Assembly (NCBI GenBank): GCA_007121975.1
Contig: SKJO01000098.1
Location: 1-5,105 of the forward strand
Length of the DNA: 5,105 bases
DNA from: Nitriliruptoraceae bacterium
Lineage (GTDB): Bacteria; Actinomycetota; Nitriliruptoria; Nitriliruptorales; Nitriliruptoraceae
Direction: 5' to 3'
Part shown: piece after piece, positions 1-4,874 of the stretch
Layout of the letters: every line of letters begins with the position of its first letter
Position numbering within the stretch: the stretch's first letter is position 1
The notes under the pieces: model-generated
What the model saw: the letters and a program-made list of their open reading frames with translations, nothing else
Databases searched by the model: none
What the model was told of the DNA's origin: nothing
Program-made: the position numbers and the translations under genes

Positions 1-428
1 ACCTGCACGGCCCGTTCGACTACCACCTGACGCGGCGGCTGTGCCGGCTCGGCGCCGACCACGGGATCGAGGTCAACCGCGACGTGTTCCGCTACTACCG
101 CTCGGATGTCGCCTCCGCGCTCGAGGCCGGAGCCGAGACCCGCGCCGGGCTGATCGGTCCGGGCGTGGATGCGACCCACGGCCACGAGCGCACCCACCTC
201 GAGGGCATCATCGCCACCGCGACACTGGTCGCCCTGTACCTGCAGACCGACCTCACCTTCGCGGACTGGGACGCCAGCCCCACCGGTCCGCTCTCCGGCT
301 TCCCGTCCACGGCCGTGCAGCCCATCCGACGTGAGCCCGAGCTCGACCCGGAGGCCGACGAACTCGTCGAGGCGGATCCCTTCGAGGACGGCTACGACCC
401 GCGGCCAGAGTTCCGTGATCGTTCGTGA
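1..428 (+). CDS. M42-family metallo-hydrolase, NAGGN osmoprotectant type, 3' part
   Basis: The 5' end lies outside the window; the reading frame begins at base 3 and gives the last 141 residues. The visible part matches the C-terminal half of peptidase family M42 (dinuclear-metal aminopeptidases). Landmarks are GPFDYHLTRRL at the left edge, DVFRYYRSDVASALEAG (fragment residues 27-43), and GVDATHGHERTH (54-65), where His59 should be the last metal ligand (codon 177-179). The FRYYRSD...ASALEAG and THGHERTH wording resembles my memory of the subfamily found beside N-acetylglutaminylglutamine amide (NAGGN) synthesis genes; the exact job of that hydrolase is not established. If so, the synthetase and amidotransferase genes probably lie just upstream, off-window. 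After about residue 109 the protein ends in an acidic, probably disordered tail. The stop overlaps the next gene's start by 14 nt. Family M42 is fairly sure; the NAGGN assignment is recall-based. Confidence 0.82.
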   Translation, partial: LHGPFDYHLTRRLCRLGADHGIEVNRDVFRYYRSDVASALEAGAETRAGLIGPGVDATHGHERTHLEGIIATATLVALYLQTDLTFADWDASPTGPLSGFPSTAVQPIRREPELDPEADELVEADPFEDGYDPRPEFRDRS

Positions 429-906
429 CGCGGCCCCCGGCGACCTGCCGGCGGTCGCGGCGATCTACACCCACTACGTGCTGCGGACCACGGTCACGTT
501 CAACACGCATGTCATGACCCCGCGGGAGTGGACGCAGCGCTACACCACCAGCGTGGCCGAGGGCCCCTACCACCTGCTGGTCGCGGAGCGGGAGCAGCAG
601 GTGGTCGGCTACGTCGAGACCCAACGCTTCCGCCCCAAGCCCGCCTACGACCGCTCGCTGGAGCTGTCGGTCTACGTCGCCCCCGACGAGGGCGGCCAGG
701 GCGTCGGTGGGGCACTGTACGCGGCGCTGTTCGCGCGGCTGGCGGCCACCGAGTTCCACCGCGCCTACGCGGTGGTGGCGCTGCCCAACGACGCGTCGGT
801 ACGGTTCCACGAGCGGTGGGGGTTCGTCCACCGGGGGACCCTGACCGAGGCCGGCCACAAGTTCGGCCGCTACCTCGACGTCGCCTACTACGAACGTGCA
901 TTGTGA
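415..906 (+). CDS. GNAT N-acetyltransferase, phosphinothricin acetyltransferase-like
   Basis: A 163-residue single-domain GNAT protein, typical length for the PAT/Bar/YncA (MddA) group, which transfers acetyl from acetyl-CoA to the amine of phosphinothricin, methionine sulfoximine or related amino acids. It opens with VIVRDAAPGDLPAVAAIYTHYV (N-terminal strand and helix), has TVTF near residue 26, strand 4 ELSVYV at 83-88, and the acetyl-CoA pyrophosphate loop QGVGGA at 95-100. The family-typical block LPNDASVRFHERWGF (123-137) follows, then GTLTEAGHKFGRYLDV. GTG 415 is chosen because the conserved fold starts exactly there; the frame stays open upstream but that would run deep into the M42 gene. 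The ribosome site is weak (AGAG-like, about 407-410), and the 14-nt overlap with the upstream gene suggests translational coupling. The real substrate cannot be read from sequence. A small amino acid or glutamine-related amine is plausible given the neighbour, but that is inference. Confidence 0.88.
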   Translation: MIVRDAAPGDLPAVAAIYTHYVLRTTVTFNTHVMTPREWTQRYTTSVAEGPYHLLVAEREQQVVGYVETQRFRPKPAYDRSLELSVYVAPDEGGQGVGGALYAALFARLAATEFHRAYAVVALPNDASVRFHERWGFVHRGTLTEAGHKFGRYLDVAYYERAL

Positions 907-922
907 GCGTCTCCGACCCTGC

Positions 923-926
923 GAGG
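923..926 (+). promoter_or_regulatory. Ribosome binding site for the truncated haemoglobin
   Basis: GAGG lies 8 nt before ATG 935. It decides the start in favour of 935 over the in-frame ATG at 896, which lies inside the previous gene and would add 13 residues with no counterpart in the family. Confidence 0.6.
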
Positions 927-934
927 CCGCGCCC

Positions 935-1420
935 ATGAGCCCTGACGCCGATCCCACCGCCGAGCTCGAACCCCGCGAGGTGTTCGACCGGGTCGGTGGT
1001 CTGCCGGCCTTCGAACGGCTGGTCGCCGCGTTCTACGACCGGGTCGAACGCGACGAGGTGCTGCGGCCGATGTACCCCGAGGACCTCGAACCCGGCAAGC
1101 AGCACCTCGCCCTGTTCCTGGCCCAGTACTGGGGTGGCGGCGACGTCTACGACCGGCTGCGGGGCCACCCCCGCCTGCGCCGCCGGCACGCCCCGTTCCC
1201 GATCACGCCCGAGGCGGCCGGGCGCTGGGCGCGGCACATGGCCGCCGCCGTGCGTGAGCAGGGCTTCGACCCTGCCGCGGAGGCGCTGGTGCTCGCCTAC
1301 GTCGAGCGGGCCACGCCGACCCTGGTCAACCAGCGGCCGGATCAGGCGCAGGTGCTTCCGCCGGGACTGGCCGTGCTGCCCCAGCAGCCGCCCGGCCACG
1401 GTTCCGGTTCGTCGGCCTAG
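935..1420 (+). CDS. glbO: Group II truncated haemoglobin (trHbO)
   Basis: A 161-residue 2-over-2 globin that binds haem b in the cytoplasm. Group II members bind oxygen tightly and are linked to oxygen handling, peroxide reactions or nitric oxide defence. The sequence aligns closely with mycobacterial GlbO. VFDRVGG (16-22) opens the fold, followed by FYDRV with Tyr34 (B10), MYPED with Tyr47 (CD1), and FLAQYWGG (61-68). GHPRLRRRHAPF follows with proximal haem ligand His85 (F8), then Trp98 (G8). Spacing B10 to CD1 (13) and F8 to G8 (13) equals that in M. tuberculosis GlbO; CD1 to F8 is one residue shorter. The final helix ends at TLVN (129-132), as in the family. It carries about 10 extra residues at the N-terminus and a 29-residue Pro/Gln/Gly-rich tail (133-161), unusual for this class. 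It starts 28 nt after the acetyltransferase stop, so it is probably cotranscribed. Confidence 0.95.
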   Translation: MSPDADPTAELEPREVFDRVGGLPAFERLVAAFYDRVERDEVLRPMYPEDLEPGKQHLALFLAQYWGGGDVYDRLRGHPRLRRRHAPFPITPEAAGRWARHMAAAVREQGFDPAAEALVLAYVERATPTLVNQRPDQAQVLPPGLAVLPQQPPGHGSGSSA

Positions 1421-1476
1421 GCTCAGCAGGTGCGTGGTCCTGCACCCCTTGTCCCCTCCCGTCCCCGTCACGTCCT

Positions 1477-1480
1477 GGAG
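1477..1480 (+). promoter_or_regulatory. Ribosome binding site for serA
   Basis: GGAG lies 6 nt before GTG 1487. It fixes the start there and not at the in-frame GTG 1430, which would add 19 Pro/Arg-rich residues foreign to SerA. The 66-nt gap after the haemoglobin gene (1421-1486) shows no convincing promoter hexamers and no U-tract terminator, so serA could be read from the upstream operon or from a promoter I cannot recognise. Confidence 0.7.
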
Positions 1481-1486
1481 TCTGCC

Positions 1487-3070
1487 GTGAAGATCCTCGT
1501 CGCCGACCCGCTGGCCGACGCCGGCGTCGCCGCGCTGTCCGAGCACCACGAGGTCGACGTGCGCACCGGGCTGTCCAAGCCCGAGCTCGTCGCCGTCGCC
1601 GGTGACTACGAGGGCATCGTCGTGCGCTCGCAGACCACCATCGACGCCGACGTCATCGCCGCCGCCGGGCGGCTGCGGGTCGTGGCCCGCGCCGGCGTCG
1701 GGCTCGACAACGTCGACGTCGAGGCCGCGACCCGCCACGGCGTGATCGTGTGCAACGCGCCGCAGTCCAACATCATCTCCGCCGCCGAGCACACCGTGGC
1801 ACTGCTGCTCGCGGTGGCCCGCAACGTGCCCCAGGCGCACGCGGCGCTGGTCGAGGGGCGCTGGGAGCGCTCGGCGTGGAAGGGCACGGAGCTACACGAC
1901 AAGGTGCTCGGCGTGCTCGGCCTCGGGCGCATCGGCACGCTGGTCGCCCAGCGCTGCCACGCCTTCGGGATGCGCCTGGTCGCCTACGACCCGTTCGTAG
2001 CCCCCGACCGCGCGGCCCGGATCGGCGTGGAGCTGGTGCCCACCGTCGACGAGGTCGTCGAGCGGGCCGACTTCGTGACCGTGCACCTGCCCAAGAACGC
2101 CGACACGATCGGGCTGATCAACGCCGAGCGCCTGGCGCGGATGAAGCCCACCGCCCGCATCATCAACGTCGCCCGCGGCGGGATCGTGGACGAGGCGGCA
2201 CTGGCCGAGGCGGTCCGCGACGGGGTGATCGCCGGCGCGGCCATCGACGTGTTCGCCGCCGAGCCGACCACCGACAGCCCGCTGTTCGGGCTGCCCAACA
2301 TCGTGGTCACCCCCCACCTCGGCGCCTCGACCGAGGAGGCGCAGGACAAGGCGGGCACCCAGGTCGCCGAGGCCGTCAACCTCGCGTTGGCCGGTGAGTT
2401 CGTGCCCAGCGCGGTCAACGTGCAGGGCGGGGTGATCGAGGACGTCATCAAGCCGTTCCTGCCGCTGGGCGAGAAGCTCGGGCGGCTGCTGACCGCGCTG
2501 GCCGAGGACGGGATCACCGGGGAGGTCAACGTCGAGTACTGCGGCGACATCGCCCCCGCCGACGGCCGGATCCTGGGCCTGTCGGTGCTCAAGGGCCTGC
2601 TCGGCGCGGTCTGCAGCGAGCCGGTCACCTTCGTCAACGCCCCGCTGCTCGCCGAGGAGCGGGGGTTGAACCTGCGCGAGGTCTCCGACCCGCACAGCGA
2701 CGACTACGTGTCGCTGCTGAGGGTCTCGGGCGTCGGTCGCGACGGGCGCACGATCCGGGTCGCCGGCACGGTGCTGCCCCCCGGCGATCGGGAGCGGCTC
2801 GTGGAGGTGTGGAACACCCCGGTCGACCTCGAGCCCGCCGCCAGCATGGCCTTCTTCCGCTACGACGACCGACCCGGAATCATCGGCACGGTCGGCACCG
2901 GCTTCGGCGCGGCGGGGGTCAACATCGCCGCCGCCCAGGTCGGCCGCCGGCAGGCCGGGGGTGAGGCCATCATGGCGCTGTCGCTCGACGATGCCGCCAC
3001 CCGCGAGATCGTGCAGACCATCGCCGCCGACATCGGCGCCCACGAGGGCCGTTGCATCAGTCTGGCTTGA
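1487..3070 (+). CDS. serA: D-3-phosphoglycerate dehydrogenase
   Basis: Oxidises 3-phosphoglycerate to 3-phosphohydroxypyruvate with NAD+, the first committed step of L-serine synthesis; cytoplasmic. At 527 residues it is the long form (M. tuberculosis SerA is 528). The order is split substrate domain (1-100 and about 285-312), NAD-binding Rossmann domain with GLGRIG at 145-150 and Asp168 at the end of the second strand (favouring NAD), the intervening allosteric-substrate-binding domain (about 315-452), and a C-terminal ACT domain (about 454-527). Catalytic residues are present: Arg230 in VARGGIVDE, Glu259 in FAAEP and His277 in PHLGAST. These correspond to Arg233, Glu262 and His280 of the M. 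tuberculosis enzyme. In the ACT domain Tyr459, Asp461 and Asn479 match the serine-contacting Tyr461, Asp463 and Asn481, so feedback inhibition by L-serine is likely. The 3' end overlaps the convergent membrane-protein gene by 14 bp. Confidence 0.98.
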   Translation: MKILVADPLADAGVAALSEHHEVDVRTGLSKPELVAVAGDYEGIVVRSQTTIDADVIAAAGRLRVVARAGVGLDNVDVEAATRHGVIVCNAPQSNIISAAEHTVALLLAVARNVPQAHAALVEGRWERSAWKGTELHDKVLGVLGLGRIGTLVAQRCHAFGMRLVAYDPFVAPDRAARIGVELVPTVDEVVERADFVTVHLPKNADTIGLINAERLARMKPTARIINVARGGIVDEAALAEAVRDGVIAGAAIDVFAAEPTTDSPLFGLPNIVVTPHLGASTEEAQDKAGTQVAEAVNLALAGEFVPSAVNVQGGVIEDVIKPFLPLGEKLGRLLTALAEDGITGEVNVEYCGDIAPADGRILGLSVLKGLLGAVCSEPVTFVNAPLLAEERGLNLREVSDPHSDDYVSLLRVSGVGRDGRTIRVAGTVLPPGDRERLVEVWNTPVDLEPAASMAFFRYDDRPGIIGTVGTGFGAAGVNIAAAQVGRRQAGGEAIMALSLDDAATREIVQTIAADIGAHEGRCISLA

Positions 3071-3506
3071 ACCGCAGCGCGAGCACCAGCACCGCGGTCG
3101 CGCTCACGCCCCCCAGCGTCAGCGCCGCAGTGCGCAGCCAGTTGGTGGCCACCAACCGGGCATGCGCGGCGGCGTCGAACCCGCTGGCCAGGACCGCGTG
3201 CGCCGGCACCGACCAGACCAGGGTGACCACGACCGGGATCAGGGCCAGCGCCGCGGTCGTGAGCACCAGCCACCGCGGCACGCCGGACGGCGGAGCCAGC
3301 AGCAGGACGGCGGTGCTCAGCCCCTGCACCGCCCACGGCACGGCGATCACCGCGGTGATCCGCCGGGAATGGGCGGCCTCGAAGACCGAGAACACCTCGG
3401 CGTCGACGTGCACGAACAGCGGGTAGTGCACGACCTGGATCGTCCAGATCAGTCCGACCAGGACCAGGGTCGAGGTGGCGTGCGCGATCGCGGCGAGCAT
3501 CGACAT
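3057..3506 (-). CDS. Small four-helix membrane protein of unknown function
   Basis: A 149-residue hydrophobic protein that I do not recognise as a named family. Four membrane helices are visible: about 8-30 (TSTLVLVGLIWTIQVV), 48-70 (ITAVIAVPWAVQGLSTAVLL), 75-100 (WLVLTTAALALIPVVVTLVW) and 121-145. A striking motif, QVVHYPLF, ends the first helix, followed by an HSRR that probably lies at the membrane face; these His, Tyr and Arg residues look functional and not merely structural. The start is ambiguous: GTG 3509 or ATG 3506 overlap the kynU stop (GTGATG), and ATG 3500 is also possible. No Shine-Dalgarno sequence is visible, which fits translation coupled to kynU. The frame continues upstream, but that part is antisense-like Arg/Pro-rich sequence inside kynU. 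A link to kynurenine, anthranilate or alanine transport is only a guess from position. Confidence 0.85.
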   Translation of the reverse strand: MSMLAAIAHATSTLVLVGLIWTIQVVHYPLFVHVDAEVFSVFEAAHSRRITAVIAVPWAVQGLSTAVLLLAPPSGVPRWLVLTTAALALIPVVVTLVWSVPAHAVLASGFDAAAHARLVATNWLRTAALTLGGVSATAVLVLALRFKPD

Positions 3507-4711
3507 CACGGGGTGCGCGGACCCCAGTGGCCGTTGTTGAGCACCTCGGCGAGGTCGGTGACCGCGTCCCATACGTCGATGTAGCGCACGTACAGCGGTG
3601 CGAAACCGAAGCGCACGAGGTCCGGCGGTCGGTGGTCCCCGATCACCCCACGGGCGATCAGTGCCCGGCACAGCGCCTCGGCCTGCGGGTGGCGCAGCGA
3701 CACCTGGGCGCCGCGCCGCTGCGGGTCGCGGGGGGTCACCACCTGCGCCGCGTCACCGCAGCGTTCGTCGACCAGATCGATGAACGTCTGGGTCAGCGCG
3801 GCGGCCTTGGCGGCCAGCACCTCGGTGCCGAGGCCGTCGAACACCCCCAGCGCGGTGTCCAGTGCGGCCATCGAAAGCACCGGTGGGGTGCCGTCGAGGA
3901 AGCGGCTGGCGGCTGGGCCGGGCTCGTAGTCGACGGCGAAGGCGAACGGGCGCGCGTGGCCGAACCAGCCGCGCAGCGGCGTGCTGACCTGGTCGTGCCA
4001 GCGCCGGGCGACGTACAGGTAGGAGGGTGAGCCCGGGCCCCCGTTGAGGTACTTGTAGGTGCAGCCCACGGCGAGATCGGCCCCCCACGCCTCGAGGTCG
4101 ACGTCGAGCGCGCCGGTGGAGTGCGACAGGTCCCAGACCGTGACCGCACCGACCTCGTGGGCGGCGCGCGTCAGCGCCGCCGCGTCGTGCAGTCGGCCGG
4201 TGCGGTAGTCGACGTGGGTGAGGGTGAGTACCCCCACCCGGTCGTCGAGGTGGTCGGCGACCTCGGCCGTGGGCACCACCCGGACCTCGAGCCGCGGGTC
4301 GAGCTCAGCCAGCCCCCGGGCCACGTACAGGTCGGTGGGGAAGTTGGCGTCGTCGGTCAGCACCACACGCCGGTCGGGGCACAGCCCGCGGGCGGCCGAC
4401 AGGGCCTTGAACAGGTTGGCGGAGGTCGAGTCGGTGACGGCGATCTCGTCGGCATCGGCGCCGAGCAGGGGCGCGAGCTGCTCCGCGATCCGGCGCGGCA
4501 GCTCGATCCAGCCGGCGTCGTTCCAGCTGCGGATCAGGCCGTGGCCCCACTCGAGCTCGACCACCTGCTGGACGCGCTCGGCCACCCGTCGCTGCAGGGC
4601 ACCGAGCGAGTTGCCGTCGAGGTAGCGCACGCCGTCGGGCAGCGAGAAGGCGGCGCGGCGCGGCGCGAGGGGATCGGCGCTGTCGGCCACGAGGCAGTCG
4701 AGGCGGTCCAT
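3506..4711 (-). CDS. kynU: Kynureninase
   Basis: PLP-dependent hydrolase that cleaves L-kynurenine to anthranilate and L-alanine, or 3-hydroxykynurenine to 3-hydroxyanthranilate, in tryptophan breakdown or NAD synthesis; cytoplasmic, normally a homodimer. At 401 residues it has family length and all landmarks. They are YLDGNSLG (30-37), IRSWNDAGW (60-68), TDSTSANLFKAL (93-104), NFPTDLY (123-129) and WDLSHSTG (193-200), where Asp194 should contact the pyridine nitrogen. CTYKYLNGGPGSP follows with Schiff-base Lys220, then RGWFGH (247-252), FLDGTPP (271-277) and RFGFAPLY (367-374). ATG 4711 is chosen because an AAGGA precedes it and the conserved N-terminus begins there; GTG 4765 would add 18 residues without family support. 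The downstream membrane gene starts on its stop codon. No kynA or kynB partner is in the window, so whether anthranilate or 3-hydroxyanthranilate is the product is open. Confidence 0.97.
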   Translation of the reverse strand: MDRLDCLVADSADPLAPRRAAFSLPDGVRYLDGNSLGALQRRVAERVQQVVELEWGHGLIRSWNDAGWIELPRRIAEQLAPLLGADADEIAVTDSTSANLFKALSAARGLCPDRRVVLTDDANFPTDLYVARGLAELDPRLEVRVVPTAEVADHLDDRVGVLTLTHVDYRTGRLHDAAALTRAAHEVGAVTVWDLSHSTGALDVDLEAWGADLAVGCTYKYLNGGPGSPSYLYVARRWHDQVSTPLRGWFGHARPFAFAVDYEPGPAASRFLDGTPPVLSMAALDTALGVFDGLGTEVLAAKAAALTQTFIDLVDERCGDAAQVVTPRDPQRRGAQVSLRHPQAEALCRALIARGVIGDHRPPDLVRFGFAPLYVRYIDVWDAVTDLAEVLNNGHWGPRTP

Positions 4712-4721
4712 GGGGCAGGGG

Positions 4722-4726
4722 TCCTT
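4722..4726 (-). promoter_or_regulatory. Ribosome binding site for kynU
   Basis: On the minus strand AAGGA stands 10 nt before ATG 4711. The spacing is slightly long but acceptable, and it supports this start over GTG 4765. Confidence 0.5.
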
Positions 4727-4754
4727 GGTCCGGGGCTCGGGCCGGGACGACGTG

Positions 4755-4760
4755 ACCCTA
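4755..4760 (-). promoter_or_regulatory. Possible -10 element for kynU
   Basis: TAGGGT on the minus strand fits the actinobacterial TANNNT -10 pattern and would start transcription roughly 35-40 nt before the kynU ATG. The matching -35 is poor: CTGTCA (4785-4780) has four of six consensus bases at a 19-nt spacing. Treat as a candidate only. Confidence 0.3.
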
Positions 4761-4778
4761 GCCACCTCGGCCGGATGC

Positions 4779-4784
4779 TTGACA
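4779..4784 (+). promoter_or_regulatory. Possible -35 element (TTGACA) for the acyltransferase-like gene
   Basis: A perfect TTGACA lies about 90 nt upstream of GTG 4875. At 17-nt spacing the -10 position reads GAACCT, a poor match, so a housekeeping promoter is uncertain. An alternative ECF-type reading uses GGAAC (4801-4805) and CGTC (4821-4824) with 15 nt between them. Confidence 0.3.
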
Positions 4785-4817
4785 GATCCGGGGGTGGGTG
4801 GGAACCTTCCCCGAACG

Positions 4818-4851
4818 TGACGTCAGCGTCAACTTTGGGACGTCGATGTCC
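4818..4851. promoter_or_regulatory. Palindrome cluster, candidate operator in the divergent intergenic region
   Basis: TGACGTCA (4818-4825) is a perfect 8-bp palindrome. A second CGTCA follows at 4827-4831, six bases after the first. GGACGTCGATGTCC (4838-4851) is a near-palindrome (12 of 14 positions symmetrical). Together they place several GACGTC-like half-sites between the divergent kynU and acyltransferase-like genes, as expected for a regulator binding site. No regulator gene is visible in the window, so the call rests on symmetry alone. The rest of 4712-4874 holds only the candidate promoter and ribosome-site signals listed here. Confidence 0.3.
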
Positions 4852-4862
4852 GTGCCGCGATC

Positions 4863-4868
4863 GAGGAG
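4863..4868 (+). promoter_or_regulatory. Ribosome binding site for the acyltransferase-like gene
   Basis: GAGGAG with a 6-nt spacer to GTG 4875 is the strongest Shine-Dalgarno sequence in the window. The frame is closed upstream by a TGA at 4818-4820 and no other start codon lies between, so it fixes the gene's start. Confidence 0.8.
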
Positions 4869-4874
4869 TCACTG

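Noticed and set aside
169..414. Upstream extension of the acetyltransferase frame
   Set aside because: The frame is open to 169, but this part is Ser/Pro/Arg-rich sequence out of frame within the M42 gene, and the GNAT fold begins exactly at 415.
896..934. Earlier ATG start for the haemoglobin gene
   Set aside because: It would overlap the acetyltransferase by 11 nt and add 13 residues absent from the family, while ATG 935 has GAGG at good spacing.
1426..1443. Small hairpin GCAGG/CCTGC after the haemoglobin gene
   Set aside because: The stem is only 5 bp with an 8-nt loop and no U-tract follows, so there is no support for a terminator or attenuator.
1430..1486. Earlier GTG start for serA
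   Set aside because: The added residues are Pro/Arg-rich and unlike SerA N-termini; GTG 1487 has GGAG at 6 nt and gives the standard VKILVADP opening.
512..1840. 442-codon open frame on the minus strand
   Set aside because: It lies antisense across the acetyltransferase, haemoglobin and serA genes, all well recognised. The translation is Gly/Arg/Val/His-rich with no domain, a typical high-GC shadow.
1892..3043. 383-codon open frame on the minus strand within serA
   Set aside because: Antisense to a full-length, motif-complete serA; composition is biased (GDV, DRA, LGQ runs) with no ribosome site or family features.
4712..4765. Earlier GTG start for kynU
   Set aside because: Adds 18 residues without family counterpart and would place the AAGGA ribosome site inside the gene.
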